This document shows, piece by piece, positions 54,210 through 63,111 of a DNA stretch of 64,000 bases; positions within the stretch are counted from its first letter, which is position 1; each line of letters opens with the position of its first letter. The notes under the pieces are model-generated. The model was given only the letters and a program-made list of their open reading frames with translations. It was not told the origin of the DNA and made no database searches. The position numbers were made by a program, and so were the translations under genes. Source of the DNA: Burkholderiaceae bacterium (GTDB lineage: Bacteria; Pseudomonadota; Gammaproteobacteria; Burkholderiales; Burkholderiaceae_C); NCBI GenBank assembly GCA_018780645.1, contig JADMJJ010000017.1:148248-212247 (forward strand). Direction: 5' to 3'.

Positions 54210-55250
54210 ATGAATCTCAACGTCACCGTCCAGCCCGCCAATCGAAGCTTCGCCGTCGAGCGCGACGAGACCATGCTCAGCGCCGCCATCCGCGCCGGCA
54301 TCGGCATGCCCTATGGCTGCAAGGACGGCGCCTGTGGCACCTGCAAGAGCAGGCTGCTGGAGGGCCGCGTGATCCATGGCGCCCATCAGCACAAGGCACT
54401 GTCCGAGGCCGAGGAGGCAGCCGGCATGATCCTGCCCTGCTGCGCCACGCCGCAGACCGACTGCGTGGTCGAGGCCCGCTCGGTGCCCGGTGCGGGTGAG
54501 TTCGCCATCCTCAAGCTGCCCAGCCGCGTGATGACCATCGAGCGCCCGGCCCCCGATGTGGCGGTAATCAGGATGCAGCTGCCGGCCACACAGAACTTCC
54601 AGTACCACGCCGGCCAGTATGTGGAGTTCATCCTGCGCGACGGCAGCCGCCGCAGCTACAGCATGGCCAATGCGCCTCACCTGCTGGGCAATCCGGCAGC
54701 GATCGAGCTGCACATCCGCCACATGCCCGGCGGCAAGTTCACCGACCATGTGTTCAGCGCGCTGAAAGAGAAAGACATCATGCGCATGGAAGGCCCCTAC
54801 GGCAGCTTCTTCCTGCGCGAGGACAGCGACAAGCCGATGATTCTGCTGGCCAGCGGCACCGGCTTCGCGCCGATCAAGGCCCTGGTCGAGCGCATGCAGC
54901 ACCTGGGCATGACGCGACAGGCCGTGCTGTACTGGGGCTGCCGCAGCAAGGCCGATCTGTATATGCACGACTGGGCCCTGCAGGCCGCGGCCGCGATGCC
55001 GAACCTGCGCTACGAGCCGGTGCTGTCCGAGCCCAAGCCGGAAGATGACTGGACCGGCCGCACCGGCTTCGTCCACCAGGCCGTGCTGGCCGATTTCCCC
55101 GATCTGTCCGGCCATCAGGTCTATGCCTGCGGTGCGCCCATCATGGTCGAGTCGGCCCAGCGCGATTTCGTTGCAAAAGCCGGTCTGCCCGAGGACGAGT
55201 TCTATGCGGACTCGTTCACGTCTGAAGCGGACAAGCACGGCGACGAGTAG
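54210..55250 (+). CDS. 2Fe-2S/FAD oxidoreductase (CDP-6-deoxy-delta-3,4-glucoseen reductase-like)
   Basis: A 346-residue electron-transfer flavoprotein. The N-terminal plant-type ferredoxin domain has C37, C42, C45 and C77 (YGCKDGACGTCKS and ILPCC). The FAD domain has RSYSMANAP, and the NAD(P) domain has LLASGTGFAPIKAL, YWGCRSKADLY and a C-terminal YACGAPIMVESAQ. It passes electrons from NAD(P)H via FAD to the 2Fe-2S centre. The common annotation as glucoseen reductase is by similarity only. ATG at 54210. The dioxygenase gene starts 11 bases after the stop, so they are likely co-transcribed. Confidence 0.9.
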   Translation: MNLNVTVQPANRSFAVERDETMLSAAIRAGIGMPYGCKDGACGTCKSRLLEGRVIHGAHQHKALSEAEEAAGMILPCCATPQTDCVVEARSVPGAGEFAILKLPSRVMTIERPAPDVAVIRMQLPATQNFQYHAGQYVEFILRDGSRRSYSMANAPHLLGNPAAIELHIRHMPGGKFTDHVFSALKEKDIMRMEGPYGSFFLREDSDKPMILLASGTGFAPIKALVERMQHLGMTRQAVLYWGCRSKADLYMHDWALQAAAAMPNLRYEPVLSEPKPEDDWTGRTGFVHQAVLADFPDLSGHQVYACGAPIMVESAQRDFVAKAGLPEDEFYADSFTSEADKHGDE

Positions 55251-55261
55251 GGAGCCTCACC

Positions 55262-55990
55262 ATGATGTTCGAGCCGCCCTTTGTCGCCGCCGACCAGTTC
55301 GACGTCCAGCTGCGAGGGCTGGGCCACACGGTGATCGCACCCGAGACGGTGCAGCAGGTGTTCGGCTGCACGGCGACCGAGCTCGACGCGCTGGCGCCGT
55401 TCTGGAACGACCTGCCCCCCGATGGCTATCTGCGCGACGGTGGGCGTTACCGCTTTCGCCGCCACAGCTGCTTTGTCGCCGACGGCCCCAGCCTGACCTT
55501 GATGCCGCACCGCGCCCACTGGCAACCGCTGGACTACAACGCGCTGCACGGCGGCATCGAACGCTGGTTTGAGCCGATGGATGCTAGCGCTGTGGCGCAA
55601 CCGGCCTGGACGCAGCTGATGCAGGGCCTGGCCGGCGTGGCCTCCAAGCTGAAAGGCAAGCGCCCCTGGTTCATCGAGGCCCACCAGTTCCGCATCGACA
55701 CCACCGACGGCATAGGCCGGCCCACGCCCGAGGGCGCGCACCGCGATGGCGTGGATCTGGTGGCGGTGTTCATGGTCGCCCGCCAGGGCATCAAGGGCGG
55801 CGAGTCGCGGGTGTTCGAGGCCCAGGGGCCCAATGGCCAGCGCTTCACGATGAGCCGGCCCTGGACCCTGCTGCTGCTGGACGACGAGCGCGTGATCCAC
55901 GAGACCACGCCGATACAGCCGGCCGCTGAGCATGGCTATCGGGACACGCTGGTCGTGACCTTGAGGGCCGAAGGATTTCAGGGGCCGTAG
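55262..55990 (+). CDS. 2OG-Fe(II) dioxygenase family protein (PF10014-like)
   Basis: A 242-residue protein with the pattern of the 2OG-Fe_Oxy_2 family, which includes free amino acid (for example isoleucine) hydroxylases. Iron ligands are the HxD in GAHRDGVDLV and the distal His in ERVIHETTPI, with an Arg near the C-terminus (HGYRDTLVVTLR) for 2-oxoglutarate. The substrate is not known. It lies 11 bases after the flavoreductase gene. The TAG stop is the first part of a family 1 repeat (GTAGCCCGG at 55987). Confidence 0.88.
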   Translation: MMFEPPFVAADQFDVQLRGLGHTVIAPETVQQVFGCTATELDALAPFWNDLPPDGYLRDGGRYRFRRHSCFVADGPSLTLMPHRAHWQPLDYNALHGGIERWFEPMDASAVAQPAWTQLMQGLAGVASKLKGKRPWFIEAHQFRIDTTDGIGRPTPEGAHRDGVDLVAVFMVARQGIKGGESRVFEAQGPNGQRFTMSRPWTLLLLDDERVIHETTPIQPAAEHGYRDTLVVTLRAEGFQGP

Positions 55991-56054
55991 CCCGGATGGC
56001 AATCCGGGGCCAACGTCGATTCGCGCCACCAACCCCGGATTTCATCCGGGCTAC
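55987..56054. repeat. Dispersed palindromic repeat, family 1, copy 4
   Basis: Two facing core units (GTAGCCCGGATGGCAATCC and CCCCGGATTTCATCCGGGC) are separated by about 25 bases. The element supplies the stop codon of the dioxygenase gene. The remaining bases to 56216 hold no gene that I can see. Confidence 0.85.
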
Positions 56055-56216
56055 GAAAGCAGTGCAGCAATACGCGAACGGCATGGGCTCATGCCGCAGC
56101 GGCAGGCCGGATCCGCAGCACCCGCACTTACACTTGCGCGCCGGGGCCAAAAGCCCTGCACCGCCGGCATCTGCACCCGCAGTGCCCCAACTACTCCCAT
56201 CACAAGTGCGAGCACC

Positions 56217-57329
56217 ATGAACGCCATCACCGATCTGGCCCGGGCCCTCAAAGACGCCCCCGCCGAACTCTCCTCCTCCTCCCTTTTCGGTCTGCCCGAC
56301 CAGCCCGCCCACGAGCGCGTGCTGCTGGCCAGCGACGAGGCCACCGGCCTGAAGACCATTCTGGCCGTGCACAGCACCGCCCGTGGCCCGGCCTTCGGCG
56401 GCTGCCGCTTCTGGACCTACGGCAATGACCAGGCCGCGCTGACCGACGCGCTGCGACTGGCCCAGGGCATGAGCCTGAAGAACGCCCTGGCCGATCTGCC
56501 CTTCGGCGGCGGCAAGGCCGTGATACTGAAGCCCGCCGGTGACTTCGACCGTGCCGCGCTGTTCGCCGCCTTTGGCCGCGCCGTGCAGTCGCTGAACGGC
56601 GCCTACATCACCGCCGAAGACGTGGGCACGACCACCGCCGACATGCGCGTGGTGCAGCAGAACACCCCCTTCGTCAGCGGCATCCCGCGTGACGGCGCCT
56701 TCGGTGGCGACCCCTCGCCCAAGACCGCCTGGGGCGTGTTCGTCAGCATCGAGGCGGGCGTCAAGCTCCATCTGAAGCGCGAATCGCTGGCCGGCGTGCG
56801 CGTGGCCCTGCAGGGCCTCGGTGCTGTGGGCTGGCATCTGGCGGAGTTCCTGCACATGGCCGGAGCCAAGCTGGTCGTTGCCGACGTCGATGCCGCCAAG
56901 GTCACCCGCGCGCAAGAGAAATTCGGCGCCACCGCCGTGGGCATCAACGAGATCCTGTCGGCCGATGTCGATGTGCTGGCTCCCTGCGCATTGGGCGCCG
57001 TGCTCAATGCGCAGACCGTGCCCCAGGTGCGCGCCCGCCTGATCGCCGGCGCCGCCAACAACCAGCTGGCCACCGTGCAGGACGGCGACGCGCTGCACGC
57101 CCGCGGCGTGATGTACCTGCCCGACTATCTGGTCAATGCCGGCGGCATCATCAGCGTGGCCCGCGAGTACCGAAACGAGGGCGAAGAGACGGCCGTGATG
57201 GTCGAGGTGACCAAGATCGCCGAGCGCGTGGCCGAGTTGCTGGAGCGCGTGGCGCTGAGCAGCGGCGGCACGCCGGCCCGCGTTGCCGATGCCTGGGCGC
57301 GGTCCAAGCTGGTGCGCCCTGTCGTCTGA
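56217..57329 (+). CDS. Leu/Val/Phe-type amino acid dehydrogenase
   Basis: A 370-residue member of the Glu/Leu/Phe/Val dehydrogenase family, which reversibly deaminates a branched-chain or aromatic amino acid to its oxo acid with NAD. The catalytic Lys segment is LPFGGGKAVI, and TAEDVGTTTADM and the Rossmann motif LQGLGAVGWHLAEF follow. The length fits leucine/valine dehydrogenases better than glutamate dehydrogenase (about 420-450). The ATG at 56217 is used; the frame upstream to 56091 is unsupported. It follows the dioxygenase gene on the same strand after a repeat-filled gap. Confidence 0.93.
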   Translation: MNAITDLARALKDAPAELSSSSLFGLPDQPAHERVLLASDEATGLKTILAVHSTARGPAFGGCRFWTYGNDQAALTDALRLAQGMSLKNALADLPFGGGKAVILKPAGDFDRAALFAAFGRAVQSLNGAYITAEDVGTTTADMRVVQQNTPFVSGIPRDGAFGGDPSPKTAWGVFVSIEAGVKLHLKRESLAGVRVALQGLGAVGWHLAEFLHMAGAKLVVADVDAAKVTRAQEKFGATAVGINEILSADVDVLAPCALGAVLNAQTVPQVRARLIAGAANNQLATVQDGDALHARGVMYLPDYLVNAGGIISVAREYRNEGEETAVMVEVTKIAERVAELLERVALSSGGTPARVADAWARSKLVRPVV

Positions 57330-57407
57330 CGACAGGCCTGCGCGTACTGCGCGCAGTGCTTGATGCCCGCAGCCCATGGTGCCCCCATGGGCTGCTACGC
57401 TTCAGGC

Positions 57408-58412
57408 ATGAACAAGCCCTCCTCCTCCTCCCTCATCCGCCGCACCCTCATCGTGGCGCTGGCCTCGCTCACACTCTGCGGCACGGCCCTGGCACAAGCC
57501 AACCGGCCGATACGCCTGATCGTCCCCTATGCCCCCGGCGGTCCGCTGGACATCATCGCCCGCTCGCTGGCCGAGCGCGTGAAGGACAGCCTGGGCACGG
57601 TGATCGTCGAGAACAGGGCCGGCGCCGGCGGCAATCTCGGCGCCGATGCGGTGGCCAAGGCCGCTCCCGATGGCCAGACCATCGTCATGGGCGCGGTCGC
57701 CACCCATGCGATCAACCCCTGGCTCTACAGCAAGATCCCCTACGACCCGATCAAGGACTTCACGCCCATCACCCTGGTCGCCAAGGTGCCCAATGTGCTG
57801 GTAATGCATGCCGAGACGGCGGGCAAGCTGGGCATTCACACCGTGGCCGACCTGATCGCCTATGCCAAGAAGAATCCCGGCAAGCTGAACTACGGCTCGG
57901 GCGGCAACGGCAGCGCGGGCCATCTGGCCGGCGAGATGTTCAAGGCCCAGGCCGGCGTGTTCATGGTCCACATTCCCTATGCAGGCGGCAATCCGGCCCA
58001 GCTGGCCCTGGTCTCCGGCCAGGTGGACCTGAACTTCGACAATCTGGCCAGCGCCTCGGCCAATATCAAGGCCGGCAAGCTGAAGGCCCTGGCCGTGACC
58101 ACCGCCGCCCGCGCAACAGCCCTGCCCGAGCTGCCCACCATCGCCGAGGGCGGCAAGGCCCTGGGCCTGGGCCAATTCGACGTCAACACCTGGTTCGGCC
58201 TGTTCGGCCCGGCCAAGCTGCCCGCCGATGTGACGCGCAAGCTCAACAAGGCCTTCACCGATGCGCTGGCCAGCCCCGAAGTGCGCACGCGCATGGCGGT
58301 GCTGATGGCGGAGCCGGCCGGCGACACGCCGGAGCAGTTCGCAGCCTTCGTCAAGGCCGAGCTGGGCAAGTACGAGAAGGTCGTCAAGGCCTCGGGCGCG
58401 AAGCTCGATTGA
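57408..58412 (+). CDS. Bug/TctC-type periplasmic substrate-binding protein
   Basis: A 334-residue member of the tripartite tricarboxylate transporter receptor family, which is greatly expanded in Burkholderiales. A signal peptide covers residues 1 to about 28 ([17 protein letters not shown]), then the standard opening [39 protein letters not shown] and [13 protein letters not shown]. It binds a small carboxylate in the periplasm. No TctA/TctB genes adjoin it, which is usual for these orphans. The 3' end overlaps the convergent PEP-CTERM gene by 29 bases. Confidence 0.94.
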   Translation: MNKPSSSSLIRRTLIVALASLTLCGTALAQANRPIRLIVPYAPGGPLDIIARSLAERVKDSLGTVIVENRAGAGGNLGADAVAKAAPDGQTIVMGAVATHAINPWLYSKIPYDPIKDFTPITLVAKVPNVLVMHAETAGKLGIHTVADLIAYAKKNPGKLNYGSGGNGSAGHLAGEMFKAQAGVFMVHIPYAGGNPAQLALVSGQVDLNFDNLASASANIKAGKLKALAVTTAARATALPELPTIAEGGKALGLGQFDVNTWFGLFGPAKLPADVTRKLNKAFTDALASPEVRTRMAVLMAEPAGDTPEQFAAFVKAELGKYEKVVKASGAKLD

Positions 58413-59157
58413 CGGTACGCCAGCCGGCCAGGCCCGCCATTCCGCCGAGCAGCAGGGTCCAGCTCTGCGGCTCGGGCACCGGGTTCAGCACCACGCCAGG
58501 CTGGGTATACAGATAGACGGCCTGGCCAGCCACGAGGTCCATGCTCGTCTCCATGGTGCCGTAGCGGTCCACGCCCCAGGTGTCGAGATCGGCGCGCTGG
58601 TAGTCGATCGGCGACAGGGCATTGAGGCTCGCGTCGCCGAAGAACAGGTTGGCGTCGGCATAGGGCCAGACCTGGCCGTAGACGCCGCCTTGCCATAGAA
58701 GCTCGGCCGGCGTGGCCGACACATGAGCCTCCATGTCAACGGACACCGTGACACGGCCCGCACCGCTGAGCTGCAGACGGCCGCTTCGCTCGACGCGCGT
58801 AGCGCTGGGATCTCCGCCGGAGGAGGCAGCATCGACCTTGAGCTTGGCGGCATCGAAGCTAGTCGTCAGCTGCAGGGTGCTGTCGCCGAAGCTGATGCCG
58901 CCCGGCGTCGTCCAATCGGGCTCGAAGGTGAAAGCCAATGAACCGGCCCGAAAGGCGCCGCTGTACGTGGCCTGGCTCAACCAGGTGACCTGCGGCGTGA
59001 TGCCGTCACTGAGATCGGTATCGACGATCTGGAACTTCAGGGTGTCCCAGTACACGGTCACGCTACCCGTGATGGCCTGGGCAGCGGATGCGCAGGCCAG
59101 GCCGGCGGCAAACACCGCAGCACGGCGCAGCGCGTAAACATCGAGATCAGGCGACAT
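58384..59157 (-). CDS. PEP-CTERM sorting-domain exported protein
   Basis: A 257-residue protein with a signal peptide (about residues 1-28, [13 protein letters not shown]) and a beta-rich mature part of unknown fold. The C-terminal sorting signal comprises VPEPQSW, a hydrophobic stretch ([12 protein letters not shown]) and an arginine-rich tail, the classic PEP-CTERM tripartite signal cleaved by exosortase. Such proteins are linked to exopolysaccharide and floc formation. No exosortase is seen in this window. A ribosome site (AAAGGACC) precedes the ATG. Its 3' end overlaps the Bug gene. Confidence 0.9.
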   Translation of the reverse strand: MSPDLDVYALRRAAVFAAGLACASAAQAITGSVTVYWDTLKFQIVDTDLSDGITPQVTWLSQATYSGAFRAGSLAFTFEPDWTTPGGISFGDSTLQLTTSFDAAKLKVDAASSGGDPSATRVERSGRLQLSGAGRVTVSVDMEAHVSATPAELLWQGGVYGQVWPYADANLFFGDASLNALSPIDYQRADLDTWGVDRYGTMETSMDLVAGQAVYLYTQPGVVLNPVPEPQSWTLLLGGMAGLAGWRTVNRASRPRP

Positions 59158-59384
59158 GGTGGAGGTCCTTTAGGTTGATGAGCCCGGCACCCACGCCTCC
59201 CTGGATTGAGTCTGCTGGAGCGTCAGCTTGCGGGTCGCGCTGAAGCTACAGGGCGCGGCGCCTGAACACCATCACTAGGATCGAAGTAGGCTGGCGTGAC
59301 ACCGGCGTGGCAGACTCCGAGCTGCATTCCGGGCAGCGACAAATGCACCGCCCCCGCTCGCCGCAGCAACGCTCGGTCTGAGTC
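59158..59384. other. Intergenic region, no gene seen
   Basis: The 227 bases between the metallopeptidase stop and the PEP-CTERM start hold no convincing coding sequence or clear terminator. They probably carry the PEP-CTERM promoter on the minus strand. Confidence 0.5.
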
Positions 59385-60155
59385 TCAGGGCAGTATCGGC
59401 AAGGCCGGCCTGTTGGCCATGCGGCAGCGCTGAATGTCGCAGGCGGTAGGCAGACTGGCCCGGTACTCAAGCGCGGTCTTCAGCGCGCGCTCGTCCCGCG
59501 CATGACACTTCTGCCCCTTGCCATCGTGGTAGTACGAGGTCACGTCGACGCAGCGGCGTGAGTGAGCCATCAAGCCATACAGATGGCCCATCTCGTGCGA
59601 GATCACCATCTGCAGCGTCTGGCGGGCGTCGTGGGCCGGGTTGCGCTGGTGCAGCAGCGCAAATGCCGCCGGCCCCAGCGACAGGCTGCGCTGGCCCAGA
59701 TTTGCCAGGCCGAAATTGCCGATGCTGCCCTGCTCGCTCCACTGCACGCGCACGGCTTCTGCCGGCGCCACCGCATCACCGCTCAGCACCTGACTGGGCA
59801 CACCGCACTGCGACCAGGCTGCGGCGGCCAGATTCACCAGGGCCAGCACCTCGGCCTCGCTGAACCAGGCCGGGGCACCGCGGTGCTGATAGACAAAGAC
59901 CAGCGGCGAGGCCAAAGCCGGCCGGTCACGGCCGTCGCCCCAGGTCGATATCTCGCCGGCCCGGCATTCGGCAATCTCCTGATCACGCACCGAGGGCAGC
60001 GCGTTCACGGCGAGGGGCGAGACTCCCATCAACAGGGCGAGCCAAGGGCCGGTCGCGGCCTTTTTGGGCCAGAAGCCGGCAAAAAACGGCCGTATGCCCG
60101 CTACTTTCCCCAGCAGAGCACAGGCAGGCCGGTCACACTCATATATTGACAGCAT
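59385..60155 (-). CDS. Cys-rich secreted zinc metallopeptidase (metzincin-like)
   Basis: A protein of up to 256 residues. The zinc motif is [17 protein letters not shown]. HExxH is intact, but the His expected at position 11 of the metzincin pattern is at position 12. At least seven cysteines (ECRAG, SQCGVP, RRCVD, QKCHA, ACDIQRC) suggest disulfides and export. A hydrophobic segment near residues 35-50 ([13 protein letters not shown]) may be the signal peptide, in which case the true start is later than the ATG at 60155. The substrate is unknown. It is divergent from the chemoreceptor gene and upstream of the PEP-CTERM gene on the same strand. Confidence 0.78.
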   Translation of the reverse strand: MLSIYECDRPACALLGKVAGIRPFFAGFWPKKAATGPWLALLMGVSPLAVNALPSVRDQEIAECRAGEISTWGDGRDRPALASPLVFVYQHRGAPAWFSEAEVLALVNLAAAAWSQCGVPSQVLSGDAVAPAEAVRVQWSEQGSIGNFGLANLGQRSLSLGPAAFALLHQRNPAHDARQTLQMVISHEMGHLYGLMAHSRRCVDVTSYYHDGKGQKCHARDERALKTALEYRASLPTACDIQRCRMANRPALPILP

Positions 60156-60214
60156 ATAGACATCCTGACCGCCTCCCCTGGCGCGGTTACGGGTTCCTTC
60201 CTCGGAGCAACATC

Positions 60215-61765
60215 ATGTTTTTGAACGGATTCTCTATCGGCAAGCGCCTGACCCTGGTGCTCGGCGCCATTCTGGCCCTGAGCCTGGTCAGCAGCCTTTA
60301 CGCCATCGTCAAGCTGCGCTCGCTGGGCAGCGAGCTGGACACCATGGTTGCAGACAATCTGAAGGTCGAGCGCGCCGCCACCGACTGGCTGCGCCACACC
60401 ACCTCGGGTGTGCAGCGCGCCTCGGCCATTGCCAAGAGCAGCGACACCGTCTTGATCGAGTACTTTGCGCCCTTCACGGCCGCGGCCGTCAAGGACACGA
60501 ACGAGCTGCAGAAGATGATAGAGACGCATATCGACACGCCGGCGGAGCGCACGCTGTTCGACAAGGTGGGCGAATTGCGCAAGACCTATCTCGCCGCCCG
60601 CGACGAGATAGGCAAGCTGAAGAAGGCAGGCGACGCCGAGGCCGCCACCAAGGTCTTCAACGAGCGCTTTGAACCGACCGCCCGCGAGTACACCGGCTCG
60701 GTCCAGCAGATGGTCGAGCTGCAGCGCAAGCAATTCGATGACGCCGCCCAACGCATACTGTCCATGCGCGCGCAGACCAGCAACCTGCTCGTCATCGTCA
60801 GCGTGCTGTCGGTGCTGCTGGGCAGCTTCCTGGCCTGGCGCCTGACACGCAGCATCACCCAGCCGCTGGCCGATGCCGAAATCGCGGCGCAGGCCATCGC
60901 AGAGCTGAACCTGACCGGCGCAGCCAGCCAGCGCCAGGGCAATGATGAAACGGGCCGCCTGCTGCGCGCCATCGACACCATGCGCGATGCGCTGCAGGTC
61001 TCGCTGCACGAGGTGCGTGGCGTGGTCGACAGCATCTCCACCGCCAGCGCCCAGATCGCCGTGGGCAACCACGACCTCAGCGCCCGCACCGAACAGACCG
61101 CCAGCAGCCTGCAGGAGACCGCCAGCTCGATGGAAGAACTGACCAGCACTGTGCGCAACAGCGCCGACTCCGCCGGCCAGGCCAACAAGCTCGCCGCCGC
61201 GGCCGCCGAAGTGGCGCAGCGCGGCGGCCGCGTGATCGCCCAGGTCGTCAAGACCATGGACGACATCAACACAAGCTCCAAGCGCATCTCCGACATCATC
61301 GGCGTGATCGACGGCATCGCCTTCCAGACCAATATCCTGGCCCTGAATGCCGCCGTCGAGGCGGCACGGGCCGGCGAGCAGGGGCGCGGCTTTGCCGTCG
61401 TCGCCAGCGAGGTGCGGTCCCTGGCCGGACGCTCGGCCGAGGCGGCCAAGGAGATCAAGCGCCTGATCAGCGAAAGCGTCGAGAAGGTGGAATCGGGTGC
61501 GACCCTGGTCAAGGACGCCGGCGGCACGATGGATGAAATCGTCGGCAGCGTGCAGCGGGTCAGCGACATCATCAGCGAGATCAGCCAGGCTGCCACCGAA
61601 CAGAGTCAGGGCATAGGCCAGGTCAATGTCGCCGTGGCCCAGCTCGATCAAATGACCCAGCAGAATGCCGCCCTGGTCGAGGAGTCCGCCGCCGCGGCCT
61701 CAAGCTTGCAGGACCAGGCCAAGCGCCTGGCCGGCGCGATCGCGGCGTTCAGATTGAAGGGCTGA
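60215..61765 (+). CDS. Methyl-accepting chemotaxis protein (4HB sensor type)
   Basis: A 516-residue chemoreceptor. Two membrane segments (about 13-33 and 192-212) flank a four-helix-bundle periplasmic sensor. HAMP follows, and the cytoplasmic signalling helix hairpin with the tip [23 protein letters not shown], which binds CheA/CheW. There is no C-terminal NWETF-type tether for CheR/CheB. The ATG at 60215 has CGGAGC upstream; the frame to 60146 is unsupported. The ligand is unknown. No che genes are nearby. A stem-loop follows at 61771-61802. Confidence 0.94.
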   Translation: MFLNGFSIGKRLTLVLGAILALSLVSSLYAIVKLRSLGSELDTMVADNLKVERAATDWLRHTTSGVQRASAIAKSSDTVLIEYFAPFTAAAVKDTNELQKMIETHIDTPAERTLFDKVGELRKTYLAARDEIGKLKKAGDAEAATKVFNERFEPTAREYTGSVQQMVELQRKQFDDAAQRILSMRAQTSNLLVIVSVLSVLLGSFLAWRLTRSITQPLADAEIAAQAIAELNLTGAASQRQGNDETGRLLRAIDTMRDALQVSLHEVRGVVDSISTASAQIAVGNHDLSARTEQTASSLQETASSMEELTSTVRNSADSAGQANKLAAAAAEVAQRGGRVIAQVVKTMDDINTSSKRISDIIGVIDGIAFQTNILALNAAVEAARAGEQGRGFAVVASEVRSLAGRSAEAAKEIKRLISESVEKVESGATLVKDAGGTMDEIVGSVQRVSDIISEISQAATEQSQGIGQVNVAVAQLDQMTQQNAALVEESAAAASSLQDQAKRLAGAIAAFRLKG

Positions 61766-61770
61766 GCCAC

Positions 61771-61802
61771 CGAAAGCCAGCAGCATATGGGGCCGGCTTT
61801 CG
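61771..61802 (+). terminator. Stem-loop after the chemoreceptor gene
   Basis: An 8-bp perfect stem CGAAAGCC/GGCTTTCG with a 16-base loop lies 6 bases after the stop. There is no T-run, so terminator function is uncertain. Confidence 0.45.
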
Positions 61803-61850
61803 TCACTTCAAATTCATCTTCGTTTCACAAATCGCAATGGTGAGTTGAAA

Positions 61851-61877
61851 TTTGACCAGTGTTTACCCTAGGTCAAA
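61851..61877 (+). promoter_or_regulatory. Inverted repeat upstream of the DUF4148 gene
   Basis: Perfect 7-bp arms TTTGACC and GGTCAAA are separated by 13 bases, about 80 bases before the ATG. The TTGACC arm could also be a -35 box (AAAGAT 17 bases downstream). It looks like an operator for a dimeric regulator. Confidence 0.4.
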
Positions 61878-61956
61878 GATCCTACAGTTCGGGCCATGGA
61901 CAACGCAAGAGCGGAGTCCGCAACCCAGCCCAAGGCTGAACTCAAAGGATCTGATC

Positions 61957-62394
61957 ATGAAGAAGCTGACCGTTTTTGCTGCCGCCCTCCTGACCGCCGG
62001 CATGGCCATGGCCGACTCCAGCGTCACCCGCCAACACGTGCTGAATGAGCTGGTGCAGGCCCGCAACAGTGGTGAACTGGCGCAGTTCAACAGCGAGGAC
62101 ACGGCCCTGTTCCTGAACAGCAAGGCGGCCCTTGCCTCGAACACCACCCGCGCCCAGGTGCTGGAGGAACTGGCCAAGTCCCGTGCCTCCGGTGAATTCG
62201 CCCGCCTGAACAGCGAAGACGGCAGTTTCGACCTGCGCCAGGCATCGACCTCCACGGTGACCCGCGCCCAGGTGCTGGCCGAGTTGAAGAAGGCCCAGGC
62301 CAACGGCGAATACACCCGCCTGAACAGCAATGTGAATACGCTGGACATCATCACTGCAACCGCGCGGGCCAGTGACTCGGGTTCGGGCCAGTAA
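61957..62394 (+). CDS. DUF4148-type secreted protein with three tandem repeats
   Basis: A 145-residue protein with a signal peptide (residues 1-19, FAAALLTAGMAMA). The mature part contains three copies of a 23-residue unit beginning at about residues 24, 64 and 102 (TRQHVLNEL, TRAQVLEEL, TRAQVLAEL, each ending in FNSE or LNS). The TRAQVxxEL unit is the DUF4148 signature seen in many small Burkholderiales secreted proteins, usually once per protein. An AAAGGA ribosome site precedes the ATG at 61957; a strong terminator follows. Function unknown, probably periplasmic. Confidence 0.88.
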   Translation: MKKLTVFAAALLTAGMAMADSSVTRQHVLNELVQARNSGELAQFNSEDTALFLNSKAALASNTTRAQVLEELAKSRASGEFARLNSEDGSFDLRQASTSTVTRAQVLAELKKAQANGEYTRLNSNVNTLDIITATARASDSGSGQ

Positions 62395-62411
62395 ACCGTC
62401 CCGCCCCGAAC

Positions 62412-62442
62412 GCAAAACAGGCGGCCTGGCCGCCTGTTTTGC
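62412..62442. terminator. Bidirectional Rho-independent terminator
   Basis: A near-perfect palindrome GCAAAACAGGCGG / CCGCCTGTTTTGC with a 5-base loop lies between the convergent DUF4148 and MGMT genes. Confidence 0.88.
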
Positions 62443-62454
62443 TTTGCCGGCCGA

Positions 62455-63003
62455 TCAACGATCGAAGAGATCCGGCTCATTGCCCATGCGGGCGTTCTCG
62501 ATCAGCAGCATGCGCTGCTTGGTCGTCACCCCGCCATTGGCCGAGAAGCCGGTCATCTTGCCGCCCGCGCCCAGCACACGGTGGCAAGGCACCACAGGCG
62601 CAAACGGGTTGCGGCCCAAGGCCTGACCGACCGCCCGGGACAGGGCCACATCGCCCAGCCGAGTGGCGATGTCGCCATAGCTCAAGGTGCGGCCCGGCGG
62701 AACGGCCAGAGCGATCTCGTAGACGCGGCGATGGAAGTCCGGTACCTCGCTCCAATCCAGGCGCACCTGGCTCAGGTCACCGCTGCCCTCGGCCAACAAA
62801 CGGGTCACACCGTCAACAACCGCCTGCACCTCGGGCGTTGGCGCCCGCTCAGGCACGCCGACGCACAGACGCTGCATCCGGGCACGCGTGTCGGCGGCGC
62901 TGGCATCGGGCAGCTGCACACGCGCGATGCCGGCCTCGCCCCAGGCAATGCCGGCCCAACCCAGGGCGGTGTCGAAAAGAGCAAATCCCTGGATCTGTGC
63001 CAT
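62455..63003 (-). CDS. ogt: Methylated-DNA-[protein]-cysteine S-methyltransferase
   Basis: A 182-residue DNA repair protein that removes the methyl group from O6-methylguanine in one suicide reaction. The acceptor is C140 in VVPCHRVLGAGG, with the DNA-binding helix region SRAVGQALGRNP before it. There is no Ada N-terminal zinc domain, so it is an Ogt/MGMT type. ATG at 63003 with GAGG upstream is preferred over an in-frame TTG at 63009. Divergent from the DUF72 gene. Confidence 0.92.
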   Translation of the reverse strand: MAQIQGFALFDTALGWAGIAWGEAGIARVQLPDASAADTRARMQRLCVGVPERAPTPEVQAVVDGVTRLLAEGSGDLSQVRLDWSEVPDFHRRVYEIALAVPPGRTLSYGDIATRLGDVALSRAVGQALGRNPFAPVVPCHRVLGAGGKMTGFSANGGVTTKQRMLLIENARMGNEPDLFDR

Positions 63004-63111
63004 TGGCAACCCTCGTAGCTCCGCTTACGGGTCATGATTGCCGGTCAGTTTAGACAAGCGCCACGCTTGATGGCAAGCTGGCGCCCGCTCAGCGGGCCTC
63101 AAGGATTCATC

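Noticed and set aside
59246..59470. 74-codon Cys-rich open frame on the minus strand
   Set aside because: It overlaps the end of the metallopeptidase in another frame, has no ribosome site and no recognisable pattern.
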